From: Bacteroidales bacterium
GTDB lineage: Bacteria > Bacteroidota > Bacteroidia > Bacteroidales > WCHB1-69
Assembly: GCA_017443175.1 (NCBI GenBank)
Contig: JAFSOZ010000011.1
Span: 90,921-154,920, forward strand
Reading direction: 5' to 3'
Length of the DNA stretch: 64,000 bases
The notes beneath the pieces are model-generated. The model saw nothing but the letters and a program-made list of their open reading frames with translations. It made no database searches and was not told the DNA's origin. Positions 19,801-28,430 of the stretch are shown here, piece after piece. Position numbers and translations under genes: made by a program. Position 1 is the first letter of the stretch; each line of letters starts with the position of its first letter.

Positions 19801-20135
19801 CCAATCATATCCGCAACCTCAACAGACACCAAACCTTGCTCAGGCAAACTCAGGTTAACCATAGATGTACCACTGAAAGGATTGGGAACCACTTGGGATG
19901 TTAGGCTTGTATTACTGTATGAACCAATACCTGTAGTCAGATCCAGTGTGTAAACCGTATCCGGAAAATAGATAGTGTCCGACCAATTTTGGGTCAGATT
20001 TTTAATGATGATGTAATCGGGCTGGACATAGGCACCGCTATCACTTCGACAAGTAAATGTCAACGTCACACTGCTTTGCGCCATGACGCAAGAGCAAAGC
20101 AGACTCATTACAATAAAAAAGAAAAATTTTTTCAT
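16809..20135 (-). CDS. Secreted protein with three FISUMP domains and FN3-like linkers
   Basis: 1108 residues with a signal peptide (MKKFFFFIVMSLLCSCVMAQ). Residues about 82-157 (VVPNPFSGTSMVNLSLPEQG, then VADMIGRIVAS, PGLHQYRV and YILKARQNGKT) look like a T9SS type A sorting module, but placed near the N-terminus instead of at the end. Three FISUMP (Fibrobacter succinogenes major paralogous) domains follow at about 235-455, 555-780 and 870-1108; each has DGNVYNTVQIGTQCWM-like, YGYLYNWPAVM-like, CPNGWYVPSNEDW-like, GFAALPAG-like and FSVRCLR-like blocks. They are joined by two FN3-like linkers ending in ATTYYVRAFAANS. FISUMP resembles the FGE-sulfatase/C-type-lectin-like fold; its ligand is unknown. 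The protein stops directly after the third repeat. A structured RNA candidate lies upstream. Confidence 0.85.
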   Translation of the reverse strand: MKKFFFFIVMSLLCSCVMAQSSVTLTFTCRSDSGAYVQPDYIIIKNLTQNWSDTIYFPDTVYTLDLTTGIGSYSNTSLTSQVVPNPFSGTSMVNLSLPEQGLVSVEVADMIGRIVASNKYQIQTPGLHQYRVTLHNPGTYILKARQNGKTTSVKMLNQNDGGRDAVEYVGVISDISKGGVAGPKSMKFDSLNCTYAGDQMSYVGYIHRHASAEILQEINNSETLTLIFNSDGLPCNGTATVSDIDGNVYNTVQIGTQCWMNENLRVTRYADNTEIPVGGNGGYDSPYRYIPGNESNVAAYGYLYNWPAVMRGATSSGNGLQGVCPNGWYVPSNEDWLQLVNYVGGIDESICDGDNSHIAKALAAAIGWENSGTPCAPGNDLSMNNVSGFAALPAGRYGDMFGFFGESTYFWSSTAHDNFNAKYVSVYHNRENVVNSSFDKSYGFSVRCLRGITAPTVITDSAFQTTDSSAVCIGRVAANGGDSVTVRGACWNTTPNPTTADNYIVDTTGVDIYQVILTDMTPATTYYVRAFAANSVDTSYGNEVSFTTAAASVGQDGRPCFGMPTVSDTDGNIYNTVRIGQQCWMKENLRTTKYADGTNIILGSSPSTATAYRYYPNNDISVVAAYGFLYNWRAVMRDSSASNTNPSGVQGICPTGWHVPSNAEWIQLTDYVSAQNLYTCGDNSTNIARVLAATTGWNASDTACSVGEMLATNNATGFSALPAGNFFYGSNAFGGQACFWSSTENDGLHVFTRSIFNSLANVGMPMTTKDFALSVRCLRNEGSVVTDSVYQIIDTSAVCSAHISIIGVDTVTVHGVCWNTTANPTMADYYAVDSTNTDTFQVLLTQLMPATTYYVRAFIADSVDTVYGNEIIFTTVDTVTQDGRPCSGMPTVSDVDGNIYNTVQIGTQCWMKENLKTTKYSDGTSIALGSEYSWSDPTPYLYYPNNDFSMVDSYGYLYNWKAVMRDSSSSDTTNPSGVQGICPTGWHVPSDAEWTQLTDYVSSQSQYVCGDSSIAKALADATGWNTSTNTCAVGNDQSANNATGFSARPAGDISDTHYNPCGFYARFWSSTYYDDSNADYWFLDYDAVDMTGDNINKNSGLSVRCLRD

Positions 20136-20224
20136 GTGTGATTTGGATTTAATAATATTGAAATATTGATGATAATATGTTCTTTTTCATCTTCTTTTTA
20201 TGTTTAACTGCCAAAAATTCGTTC

Positions 20225-20507
20225 ATACAGAACAAAGCACAAAGAAAGTGGAGCCGTTATCCGACAGCATCCTCCCGGTAGGGCTGGACTCCCTGTTAGT
20301 AAGATACTGAAGAACAAGCCCCACCTAGTCGGCAATTAAACACTTCGTAGGCAAGCTTGATTTCCGATATCCGTACTAACATCTAAACTGTCCAGGTTTA
20401 CCGAGACGGATAAGCGAAAACTCGCTTTCTTTTCAATAAAAAAATCCGTTGCCCGCCTCTAGACGGAACAACGGTGCAAATATACATTTTTTTTTTAATT
20501 TACCAAA
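20225..20507 (-). ncRNA. Structured RNA candidate A (paralogue of candidate B) with promoter
   Basis: On the minus strand TTTG (20507-20504), 19 bases, then TATATTTG (20484-20477) make an excellent Bacteroidetes promoter. It is followed at once by a hairpin CCGTTG..CAACGG (20447-20474) with seven T, then a long rod-like fold. Nested helices in plus coordinates are 20257-20263 with 20407-20413, 20276-20280 with 20399-20403, 20284-20289 with 20390-20395, 20295-20301 with 20374-20380, 20315-20319 with 20355-20359 and 20324-20327 with 20348-20351, leaving a 13 x 14 base central loop. The shape recalls 6S RNA, but identity is unproven. Candidate B at 27499-27734 shares the promoter box, the first hairpin plan and conserved blocks. 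It could be a free RNA or the 5' leader of the FISUMP gene (start 20135). A plus-strand hairpin with T-run at about 20412-20432 leaves direction slightly open. Confidence 0.5.
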
Positions 20508-20514
20508 CCCGGCA

Positions 20515-20580
20515 GACCTACAGCCTGCCACCACCATTCCGCGAAACGCGACAGCGTTGAAGCGGAACCTCCAACGTTAA
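20515..20580. repeat. REP-like hairpins (third repeat site)
   Basis: GGCAG..CTGCC and the two-step hairpin ATTCCGCGAAACGCGACAGC.., nearly identical to 16186-16217, lie directly after the broken BRO-N gene. Same repeat family as the region after meaB. Confidence 0.55.
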
Positions 20581-20582
20581 CC

Positions 20583-20867
20583 CTAAATTCTGACGTATAG
20601 CAATACCACGCAGCCGCTTGTCAATCCAATCTTTCGGATACCCTTTCTCTTCCCTGTTTCGGTCAACATATCTACCTGGGGACAATTTGTCCCTATGTAA
20701 TCAGCCAAAACATCATCCCTTTTACGGATTTTTTTTAGATAGTCGGTAGGATTAACACTGTCCGTTAATGCCGCAACTACATCCACTACAGAAAAATACC
20801 ACTGTTCTTCTTCTTCGTTCCAAATGGAACGAATTTTCTTGTCTTGAAATAATTTAATGTTACTCAT
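20583..20867 (-). pseudogene. Truncated BRO-N / phage antirepressor-like gene remnant
   Basis: The N-terminal ~75 residues (MSNIKLFQDKKIRSIWNEEE, then WYFSVVDVVAALTDS, DYLKKIRKRDDVL and GTNCPQVDMLTETGK) match the BRO-N domain seen in prophage antirepressors and DinD-like proteins of Bacteroidetes, which as I recall run to about 250-290 residues. After TGKRKG the reading becomes unlike the family and stops at 94 residues, consistent with a frameshift or 3' deletion next to the repeats at 20515-20580. The protein is probably non-functional. No other phage gene is nearby. Confidence 0.65.
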
Positions 20868-20925
20868 AGTTGATAAATTTAATAATTTGTAATATGTTTA
20901 CACTTGACGGTTATAAGTCCTTTTG

Positions 20926-22026
20926 TCACCCTTCCGCTACGAGTAGCGCTGAAGCAAATGCAAAAAAGAGATTATAGCCGCCGCAAATGCCATCCAAGTC
21001 CAGCATCTCGCCCGTGACATAGATGCCCGGATATTTCTTCAAGGCGAAACGGTCGTCCACCTCATCCAAGGCAATGCCGCCATGGCACACTTGGGCGAAG
21101 GCCAAATCGTACAGGCCTTCTATTTCCATTTTGAATTTTTTAACATCAAATGGCTCACGCTCATACAACGCATTCAATTTCGGATGCAGCAAACCTCTCA
21201 ATGAATGATACTTGCGGAGATGAGCCTGCACATCGTAATCGGGATTCGCATACAGGAAATTCAGCTCCACAAAACAACCACTCTTATCTTTCAAACGATT
21301 GTAATAAGCCGACAAATTGAGAATCACAATTCCGGAAATACCGTCATCCTTGAACGTCACCTCGCCAGGTTCACTATGGATTAATTTTTCACCCTGATAC
21401 AGGGATGCTATCACCTTCACGCGACAGCCTGACAGTTTTTTCGGATAATCTTTGATGACAAACCCTACTAACGAGGGCTGGAATTCGTTTACCGTTATGT
21501 TAAAATCCTTTAAATAGTCATTGTAATCCTTCCGATTCCTTGGAATCATATTGGCCGGGGTGCCGGAAGCGAACACCACATTGTCAAAGGGCACCGGATA
21601 ATCGTTTATACGCCATAAACCATCCTGCGAAAAGACCTTTCTCACCTCATACCCCATCTCAAAATGGATATTCTCCTCCAAATTCGCGGAAAGGACATCC
21701 ACCACGGTTTGGGAAAATTGCGAAAGCGGATATACGCGACCCTCCTCATCGGCCACCATTTGCAGACCCATCTCTTCAAATTCATGCCACAACCGCTGCG
21801 GGGAGACCTTCTCCAACAGTTTGCTTGCGAATTCAGGATGGTTATAACAAGCTGACAATACACTGGTATTGAAGAGATTGCACTTGCCGCCACCGGATGC
21901 TCGTAACTTGGTGCCCACCTGTCGGCTACGCTCAAACACGTAAACCTCACCCCCCTCTCTTCCCGACCATTTCTTGGCCAGAAACAGTCCCGAAGCTCCG
22001 GCACCGATAATGGCTATCCTTTTCAT
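20926..22026 (-). CDS. BaiN/RdsA-family (HI0933-like) FAD-dependent oxidoreductase
   Basis: 366 residues. Starts with a dinucleotide-binding motif (IAIIGAGASGLFLAKKW), then KLRASGGGKCNLFNTS, the glycine/lysine-rich signature of the HI0933 family; the C-terminal flavin-contact block is YVTGEMLDLDGICGGYNLFFAFASA. Length is slightly below the ~400 usual for the family. The physiological substrate of these flavoproteins is poorly defined. The ATG overlaps the gmk stop by four bases (ATGA), so it is translated from the gmk transcript. Confidence 0.88.
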   Translation of the reverse strand: MKRIAIIGAGASGLFLAKKWSGREGGEVYVFERSRQVGTKLRASGGGKCNLFNTSVLSACYNHPEFASKLLEKVSPQRLWHEFEEMGLQMVADEEGRVYPLSQFSQTVVDVLSANLEENIHFEMGYEVRKVFSQDGLWRINDYPVPFDNVVFASGTPANMIPRNRKDYNDYLKDFNITVNEFQPSLVGFVIKDYPKKLSGCRVKVIASLYQGEKLIHSEPGEVTFKDDGISGIVILNLSAYYNRLKDKSGCFVELNFLYANPDYDVQAHLRKYHSLRGLLHPKLNALYEREPFDVKKFKMEIEGLYDLAFAQVCHGGIALDEVDDRFALKKYPGIYVTGEMLDLDGICGGYNLFFAFASALLVAEG

Positions 22027-22592
22027 TTTTTCTCCAAAAAATCACGTACCAAGCCAATCATCTCCTGCTGGGCGGCCTTCAAATCGTCATTCAGCACTAT
22101 CTTGTCAAACTGGTTGGCGAAAGAGATCTCGTATTCCGCCTTGTCCAACCGTTTTTTCAGCGACTCTTCCGTCTCCGTGCCACGGTTCTTCAACCGATTA
22201 CACAACTCTTCCAATGTAGGCGGTTCAATGAAGACAGCCAAAGCCTTATCGCCATAGAACTTCTTGATATTCAAACCTCCTAACACATCCACATCAAAAA
22301 TCACCGTTCCCCCATTCTTCCAGATACGTTCCACTTCGCATTTCAGCGAGCCATAGAACTGGTCCTTATAAACCTCCTGCCACTCCAGAAACTCGTCGTT
22401 GGCAAGGCGCTCCTTAAACTGTTCCGGGGTGATGAAATAGTAGTCTTTGCCATCCACCTCATAGTCGCGCTTGTTGCGAGTAGTGGCCGAAATGGAGAAT
22501 TTGAGTTCCGGCACGGCGTCCAACAGATGGCGGACGATGGAGGTTTTGCCGGCGCCTGACGGGGCGGATACAATGATGACTTTCCCTTGCAT
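22023..22592 (-). CDS. gmk: Guanylate kinase
   Basis: 189 residues. P-loop [20 protein letters not shown] at residues 3-22, then [20 protein letters not shown] (GMP-binding), FLEWQEVY and [16 protein letters not shown]. Phosphorylates GMP to GDP with ATP in the cytoplasm. The start at 22592 is chosen since a -7 box (minus TATCTTTG, 22613-22620) lies just upstream of it; an earlier in-frame start at 22709 would lie in mutS. Divergent from mutS. Confidence 0.95.
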   Translation of the reverse strand: MQGKVIIVSAPSGAGKTSIVRHLLDAVPELKFSISATTRNKRDYEVDGKDYYFITPEQFKERLANDEFLEWQEVYKDQFYGSLKCEVERIWKNGGTVIFDVDVLGGLNIKKFYGDKALAVFIEPPTLEELCNRLKNRGTETEESLKKRLDKAEYEISFANQFDKIVLNDDLKAAQQEMIGLVRDFLEKK

Positions 22593-22612
22593 ATTCCGAG
22601 ATTTACAGGGTG

Positions 22613-22640
22613 CAAAGATACCGCTTTTTTTGTACTTTTG
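22613..22640. promoter_or_regulatory. Overlapping divergent promoters of gmk and mutS
   Basis: The -7 box of gmk (minus TATCTTTG, 22613-22620) and of mutS (plus TACTTTTG, 22633-22640) are only 12 bases apart, so each polymerase site would cover the other's -33 region. The two genes may compete for transcription. Confidence 0.6.
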
Positions 22641-22659
22641 CGTTCCCAAAACAAGCACT

Positions 22660-25263
22660 ATGGAAAAGTCGTCAGAAACCCCCTTAATGAGACAATACAA
22701 CAAGTTCAAGGCACAGCATCCTGACGCTATCCTGTTGTTTCGGGTAGGCGATTTTTACGAAACCTACGGGGAGGATGCCATCACCTCATCCAAAGTGCTG
22801 GGCATCACGCTCACAAAGCACGGCAAAGGGCTGACACAGACTGAGTTGGCTGGTTTTCCGCACCATGCACTGGACGTGTATCTGCCCAAGCTCGTGCGCG
22901 CGGGCCTGCGCGTGGCCATCTGCGAGCAACTGGAAGACCCCAAACTCACCAAGACCCTCGTCAAGCGCGGCATCACCGAAATGGTGACACCCGGCGTTTC
23001 CGTCAACGACAAAGTGCTGGAGCAGCGCGAGAACAACTTCCTCGCCGCCATCCAGTTCACGGAGAAAATCTGTGGCATCGCTTTCGTGGACATCTCCACC
23101 GGCGAGTTTTACGTGGCAGAAGGCGACTACGACTACATCGACAAACTCTTCCAGAACTTCAAGCCCTCGGAGCTGGTCATCCAAAAAGGCAAATCGGCCG
23201 CATTCCGCGAGCACTTTGGAGAGAAAATGCTGCTCTCCACCCTGGATGACTGGGTTTTCATGACCGATTTTGCCAACGAACTGCTGACCAAGCATTTCCA
23301 GACCACATCCTTGAAGGGATTCGGCGTGGACAATCTGCCCAACGGCATCATTGCCGCCGGAGCCGCGCTGCATTATCTCTATGAGACTCAAAATCATAGA
23401 ATCCAGCATATCAACAAGATAAACCGCATTGAAGAGGAGCACTATGTGTGGCTCGACCGTTTCACCATCCGCAACTTGGAACTGGTGCACTCGCCCAACG
23501 AGAACGCCGTGACCCTGCTGCAGGTGCTGGACCAGACGCAGACGCCCATGGGCTCGCGTATGCTGCGCAAGTGGATGCTGATGCCCTTGAAAGAAAAGGT
23601 GCTGATTGACGAGCGGCTCTCCATCGTGGAATATCTGCTTCAGAACGAGACGCTTTCCGATGATCTGCTGGGCACACTCAAGCGTATGGGTGACTTGGAG
23701 CGCATGGTTTCCAAGATTGCCACGGGCAAGATCAACCCGCGCGAGGTACTGCAACTGGCACGCGCGCTGCGTTCCATCGAAAAGATGCAAGAATACTGCA
23801 AAAGTGCCGACCACCCGGCTTTGGCTAAGATTGCCGAGCAGTTCAACCCCTGCCTGTCGGTGTGTACCCGCATCGAAAAGGAGATTCAGGACGACCCGCC
23901 CGTGGTGGTCAGCAAGGGCGGCGTGTTCAACCGTGGCGTGGACCAGGAACTGGACGACCTGTTTGCCTTGGCCACCAACAGCAAAGAAGTGCTGGCCGAC
24001 ATTCAGCGGAGGGAAGCCGAAAGAACCGGTATCACCTCACTCAAAATCGGATTCAACAATGTATTCGGCTATTATCTGGAGGTCACCAATGTGCACAAGG
24101 ACAAAGTGCCGGCAGAGTGGACGCGCAAGCAGACCCTCACCAACGGCGAACGGTACATCACGGAAGAACTTAAGGAACTGGAAGCCAAAATTTTGGGTGC
24201 GCAAGACCGCATGTTGGAAATTGAAGCACGCTTATATAATGATTTGTTAATCAGCTTGTTGGATTATATAAACCTCATCCAATTGGATGCGCGTTTGGCG
24301 GCCCGTTTGGATGTGCTGCTCTGTTTTGCCTGCGTGTCGAAAGAGAACCGCTACGCCAAACCGAAAATCACGGAGGGCACGGCGTTGAAAATCAAGGAGG
24401 GCCGCCATCCAGTCATCGAGAAGCAACTGCCGCCGGGCGAGGTCTATATCGCCAACGACGTGCAACTGGACAACGACAAGCAGCAAATCATCATCATCAC
24501 GGGACCCAACATGTCGGGTAAGTCGGCCTTGTTGCGCCAAACCGCCCTTATCGTGCTGATGGGCCAGATGGGCTGTTTTGTGCCGGCCAAGAGCGCGGAA
24601 ATCGGCATTGTAGATAAGGTTTTCACCCGTGTAGGCGCATCGGACAACATTTCCACCGGCGAATCCACATTCATGGTGGAGATGAACGAAACGGCCAGCA
24701 TCCTGAACAACATCTCCAACCGGAGTTTGATTTTGCTGGACGAAATCGGGCGCGGCACCAGCACTTACGACGGCGTGTCCATCGCCTGGTCCATCGCCGA
24801 GTATTTGCACGAAAATCCTTACCACCGTGCCAAGGTGCTCTTTGCCACGCACTACCACGAACTGAACGACATGGCAGCGCAGTTCCACCGCATCAAGAAC
24901 TACCATGTCTCCGTGAAGGAGATTGACAATAAAGTCTTCTTTATGAGAAAGTTGGAGCCGGGCGGCAGCGAGCACAGTTTCGGTATCCACGTGGCCCGCA
25001 TGGCCGGTATGCCCGCGCAGGTGCTCAAGCGCGCCAACGAAATCCTCAAGCAGTTGGAAACCTCGCGCAACAACGCCAGCGGCGAAAAGAGTCTCATTGA
25101 AAAATCGACCCCTGGTTACCAACTCAGTTTCATCAACCTGGACGACCCGCTTTTGTTAGAGGTGAAGGATCTGATTGTCGGACTGAACATCAACAGTCTC
25201 ACGCCCGTAGAGGCGCTCATGAAGCTGAACGAAATACAGCAGTTGCTCACCGGAAAGAAGTAG
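22660..25263 (+). CDS. mutS: DNA mismatch repair protein MutS
   Basis: 867 residues. N-terminal mismatch-binding domain with [16 protein letters not shown] (the F-x-E motif that stacks on the mispair). Connector, lever and clamp regions follow, then the ABC-type ATPase: Walker [18 protein letters not shown] at about 615-631, the FSTGEST-like block [13 protein letters not shown] and Walker [17 protein letters not shown] near 690. [12 protein letters not shown] follows. A full-length MutS1 acting in post-replication repair with MutL, which is not in the window. The start at 22660 follows the -7 box at 22633-22640. Confidence 0.96.
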   Translation: MEKSSETPLMRQYNKFKAQHPDAILLFRVGDFYETYGEDAITSSKVLGITLTKHGKGLTQTELAGFPHHALDVYLPKLVRAGLRVAICEQLEDPKLTKTLVKRGITEMVTPGVSVNDKVLEQRENNFLAAIQFTEKICGIAFVDISTGEFYVAEGDYDYIDKLFQNFKPSELVIQKGKSAAFREHFGEKMLLSTLDDWVFMTDFANELLTKHFQTTSLKGFGVDNLPNGIIAAGAALHYLYETQNHRIQHINKINRIEEEHYVWLDRFTIRNLELVHSPNENAVTLLQVLDQTQTPMGSRMLRKWMLMPLKEKVLIDERLSIVEYLLQNETLSDDLLGTLKRMGDLERMVSKIATGKINPREVLQLARALRSIEKMQEYCKSADHPALAKIAEQFNPCLSVCTRIEKEIQDDPPVVVSKGGVFNRGVDQELDDLFALATNSKEVLADIQRREAERTGITSLKIGFNNVFGYYLEVTNVHKDKVPAEWTRKQTLTNGERYITEELKELEAKILGAQDRMLEIEARLYNDLLISLLDYINLIQLDARLAARLDVLLCFACVSKENRYAKPKITEGTALKIKEGRHPVIEKQLPPGEVYIANDVQLDNDKQQIIIITGPNMSGKSALLRQTALIVLMGQMGCFVPAKSAEIGIVDKVFTRVGASDNISTGESTFMVEMNETASILNNISNRSLILLDEIGRGTSTYDGVSIAWSIAEYLHENPYHRAKVLFATHYHELNDMAAQFHRIKNYHVSVKEIDNKVFFMRKLEPGGSEHSFGIHVARMAGMPAQVLKRANEILKQLETSRNNASGEKSLIEKSTPGYQLSFINLDDPLLLEVKDLIVGLNINSLTPVEALMKLNEIQQLLTGKK

Positions 25264-25330
25264 TAGCGTGCCTCCGGCACGCAGGGTGTCTGTAGTGGCA
25301 CGGCGCAGAGCCCCCCACTGACGTGCAGGG
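25264..25330. repeat. REP-like hairpin after mutS
   Basis: GCGTGCC tcc GGCACGC (25266-25282), preceded by a GTA(G) foot, follows the mutS stop directly. No T-run follows, so it resembles the other short intergenic hairpins of this window rather than a terminator. Confidence 0.5.
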
Positions 25331-25431
25331 TTACTGGGATGACGTGTTTGCGACACGAATATCGTCAAGCCAAATATGACTATTAACTCTTAAACAGATG
25401 AACTTATCGAAAATCTCGAGCAGTTCATCCA

Positions 25432-25824
25432 TTAGAAATATTTCTCTAACCAGTCTGCTTGCTCCTGATTTAATCTTTTGGGTCTTTGAATATGACGGCT
25501 TATACCATGTTCTTCCAATTCCTGACGATTGAGGTGCTTGCCTGTATATACTGGGGATATGTTCTGAAACTTGAAACAATCATTATCTGGCTCAAATTTC
25601 ACTTTCCAGTATTTTGCATCATCACGAGTGCTATGGGTGCTCGCAACTTCCATTCTATACATAACACGGTCGTGAATCTTGTCAGAAATGAAAAGATACA
25701 CGATATCACCCACTTCCATGTTTTTTATGCTCCGTTTCCACCAATAACAACATCCAAGATCCTGGATACATTGGATGTGGTCAAACTCTCCGTTCTCTTT
25801 TGCAATAAAAAAGTAACTATTCAT
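25432..25824 (-). CDS. Small PUA/EVE-like domain protein (tentative)
   Basis: 130 residues. MNSYFFIAKENGEFDHIQCI, CYWWKRSIKNMEVGDIVYLF and RVMYRMEVASTHSTRDDAKY have the layout of EVE/PUA-like domains, which bind modified bases and are often found with restriction or RNA-modification systems: an aromatic N-terminal strand, a K-x-GD-x-V/I-Y turn and a substrate-dependent strand. No helicase or nuclease gene is adjacent. The ATG at 25824 is preferred over a TTG two codons earlier. AT-rich neighbourhood with no clear promoter. Function unknown; the fold call is inference. Confidence 0.5.
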   Translation of the reverse strand: MNSYFFIAKENGEFDHIQCIQDLGCCYWWKRSIKNMEVGDIVYLFISDKIHDRVMYRMEVASTHSTRDDAKYWKVKFEPDNDCFKFQNISPVYTGKHLNRQELEEHGISRHIQRPKRLNQEQADWLEKYF

Positions 25825-25877
25825 AAACAAAAAAAAGATATAATATTATTGAATATCCGAAAAGAAAAAAATGTTAT

Positions 25878-27461
25878 TTATAATTTTTCGTATTTTTTCA
25901 CAAAATCCATATCGCCAATAAAAAATTCTATTGTTTTCGATTCTTTTTCATTTCTAACTAAAATTGATTGTTCTGAAGATGTATAAATTCTCAGATACTT
26001 ATCAATGGTGCTTTTATCTTCAACTTTATATGTTTTCAATTCTTTCTCAATCTCTGAAAGCACGTCAGACACTCTATCTTCTGCATTTCCACCAAGGCCA
26101 AGAATACAACATATACCATCAATTTTGCGATTAGGGTCAAACTCATAATCCGTCCATGTAAAATAGTAACCGTGTTGTATCTTACGATATGGTGATCCCA
26201 TCGCATAATATTTTATCATATAGTCCATCGAATACTTCGTTTCCTCATCTAAATCATTCATATCAGAATACTTATTGAAATCCGATTCTTCCAAATGGTA
26301 TCTTTCCATAAGACCATTGAATGTGGCATCAATGGCAATACCTTTATGATTGTTTAAATCAAGAAGGGCAATTACAGTTTTTGGATTGAAATAACATGTT
26401 CTCAAAAAAACACTTTTATTGATATTTATGCTATCGTATTGTGGGTTTACTACATAAATGCCCTTTTCATTGATGAATCCCACTTTTTCATTGAAAACGA
26501 CCGGCGCAATTCCATTTTGAAACATATATGCATTCTCAAACTGGGGTTTAATCTTAATATCTCCTGATGTATTTATATAACCCCATCTGTCATTTTGGCC
26601 AATTGCAATCAGCGAGCCTTTTTCCATATAATCATTGATATAAATATTGTCATATTGAGGATTCACAAGAATCTTTCCTTTTCTATCGCAAAAACCAAAT
26701 TGGTCTCCGATTTCACATACAATGTTGTTTTTATTTATCATATACAGCAAATCATATTGAGGATTAAGGATAATTTTACCCTTTTTATTGATAATACCCC
26801 ATTTATCACCTAAAGAGAACGTTGCAAAACCATCTTTAAAATGCGTGGCATAATCAAACTGATAGGGCACAACCATATTTCCTTTTTTATCAATATATCC
26901 CCATTTATCATTGGTGTCTTTTACAATCGCCAACCCTTCTGAAAATCCCTGCACAGCTTCAAATATTGGATTTATTACTGTTTTCCCTTTTTTATCACAA
27001 AAGCCCCATTTTAAATCCCCTTTAGAATTGATTTTAGCAAAAGCAGCTAATCCATCAGAAAAGGGTGTTACAACTTCGGCATCCGCCATTGAGAATATTT
27101 CTTTTCCTTTATTATCAATAGCTATAGGATGACCTTTGGGTTTAACGACCCATGCTATTCCTTCAGAAAAGCAAGTAACATCTTTGTATTTGCATTCTAT
27201 TGAAATTTCTCCGCTTTTATTAATAAAACCATACCATATAGTACTATCTTTTTTTACTCCTACTCGTGCTAACCCATCAGAAAACAACTCGGCCTCCTGA
27301 AATTGGGCTGTGATAACCATTTTCCCTTTTGTGTCCACATATCCCCATTTTTCACCTACTCTGACAGGAAAAAGGTCTATTGATTCATGAGCTTCTCTAT
27401 TAATAAGATTACACGCATTGAAAATCAAAGCCAAAATCAAGAAATAATATAATCTTCTCAT
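25878..27461 (-). CDS. WG-repeat lipoprotein
   Basis: 527 residues. The signal peptide MRRLYYFLILALIFNACNL has a lipobox (LIFNAC), so the protein should be lipid-anchored. About nine WG repeats fill residues 30-370 (for example WGYVDTKGKMVI, WGFCDKKGKTVI, WGYIDKKGNMVV), each a short beta-hairpin unit of about 35-45 residues. The C-terminal ~150 residues are unlike the repeats and have no recognised domain. WG repeats probably mediate binding, ligand unknown. A structured RNA candidate lies directly upstream on the same strand, about 40 bases from the start. The gene is AT-rich compared with its housekeeping neighbours, which may indicate transfer. Confidence 0.85.
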   Translation of the reverse strand: MRRLYYFLILALIFNACNLINREAHESIDLFPVRVGEKWGYVDTKGKMVITAQFQEAELFSDGLARVGVKKDSTIWYGFINKSGEISIECKYKDVTCFSEGIAWVVKPKGHPIAIDNKGKEIFSMADAEVVTPFSDGLAAFAKINSKGDLKWGFCDKKGKTVINPIFEAVQGFSEGLAIVKDTNDKWGYIDKKGNMVVPYQFDYATHFKDGFATFSLGDKWGIINKKGKIILNPQYDLLYMINKNNIVCEIGDQFGFCDRKGKILVNPQYDNIYINDYMEKGSLIAIGQNDRWGYINTSGDIKIKPQFENAYMFQNGIAPVVFNEKVGFINEKGIYVVNPQYDSININKSVFLRTCYFNPKTVIALLDLNNHKGIAIDATFNGLMERYHLEESDFNKYSDMNDLDEETKYSMDYMIKYYAMGSPYRKIQHGYYFTWTDYEFDPNRKIDGICCILGLGGNAEDRVSDVLSEIEKELKTYKVEDKSTIDKYLRIYTSSEQSILVRNEKESKTIEFFIGDMDFVKKYEKL

Positions 27462-27498
27462 AACAAGTTTTTTTCACTCCCCAGCACCACAAGAGCCA

Positions 27499-27734
27499 AC
27501 AAACAAAAGAAGCGTGGCACTGTACACCACTTTCTTTTGGTAGAGGTTGTGAGAATACCTTTATGGAAGAAATTGCAGACAGCCCACGCTATATGCGCGA
27601 ACCATACACTCTCTTGCCATTGTTAGAAGTTTCTCACATTTCTACCAACAAGACGAGCATAACGCTTCGTTTTATCTAATAAAATCCGTCAACCCTATGG
27701 CAATATTGCCTTTGGATTAACGAGGGCAAATATA
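27499..27734 (-). ncRNA. Structured RNA candidate B (paralogue of candidate A)
   Basis: Minus-strand TATATTTG (27734-27727) starts the unit; no good -33 was seen. A first hairpin (CGTTAATCC..GGGTTGACG, with an inner GGCAATATTGCC palindrome) is followed by GGATTTTATTAG. Plus 27663-27690 matches plus 20423-20450 of candidate A at 21 of 28 bases. The body folds as GGTAG (27539-27543) with CTACC (27642-27646) and GTGAGAA (27549-27555) with TTCTCAC (27631-27637). A terminal hairpin AAAAGAA..TTCTTTT with a U-rich end (about 27535 down to 27499) resembles the end of candidate A (CCACxxTTCTTT.. TTTGTT). It lies upstream of the WG-repeat lipoprotein (start 27461). Free RNA or leader is undecided. Confidence 0.5.
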
Positions 27735-27783
27735 CACAATTTTCAATACCGCACACGTGGAAATTGGTTTGCGGATGAAAACA

Positions 27784-28280
27784 TTGCCCGCAGGCCTAAC
27801 GGCCTGCGATGAAAACAACATGTCACACGCCATGGTTCTACCTGTGCCTGCAGACCTGACGGCCTGCAGGGCATAAGCAAAACCAATAGAACAACAACGA
27901 ATATCACAATAATTGCGCAGTCCGTTAGGACTGCCTGCACCGGTAGAACATTACATGCCACACATCGTATCGCACGCCGGCAGGTGTGCGGGCATCTGAC
28001 GGCCTGCAGCGCATAACAAAACCAATAGAACAATCACGGAAAATCACAATAATTGCGCAGTCCGTTAGGACTGCTTGCACCGGTAGGACATTACATGCCA
28101 CACATTAAAATCGCACACCGGCAGGTGTGCGGGCATCTGACGGCCTGCAGCACATAAGCAAAACCAATAGAACAACAACGAATATCACAATAATTGCGCA
28201 GTCCGTTAGGACTGCCTGCACTGGTAGAACATTACATGCCACACATTAAAATCGCACACCGGCAGGTGTGCGGGCATTAT
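27784..28280. repeat. Left hairpin array (three units of about 140 bp)
   Basis: Tandem units of 140-141 bp, marked by GCAGTCCgttaGGACTGC at 27917-27934, 28057-28074 and 28198-28215. Each unit also carries GCAC(A/G)CCggcaGGTGTGC (for example 27972-27989) and a CTGCAG-armed hairpin. The array starts with GCAGGCCtaacGGCCTGC (27790-27807). Loops are GTTA or its complement TAAC while arms differ. The same array, one unit shorter and in the same orientation, lies on the other side of the transposase (28911-29267). 28281-28430 is AT-rich with no recognised signal. Confidence 0.85.
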
Positions 28281-28430
28281 CATTACACAACATCCATCAA
28301 ACGCACAATGGACAATATCACATTATCCAATATTTACAATTAATTGTTAAAATATTGATTATTATTATTTTATATAATATTTTATAAACACATCCGTTAA
28401 TCAAATAATCTTAAACAAAATATAACTTTT

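Noticed and set aside
20225-20507. tmRNA, RNase P RNA or SRP RNA identity for RNA candidate A
   Set aside because: No tRNA-like ends, no conserved P RNA core and no SRP tetraloop motif were found.
25331-25430. Small open frame (33 codons, MDELLEIFDKF..) after the PUA/EVE-like gene
   Set aside because: Too short and without recognisable similarity; could be a gene fragment but cannot be supported.
27784-28280. Possible CRISPR array
   Set aside because: Units are 140 bp, made of several different hairpins with no unique spacers, and no cas genes are near.
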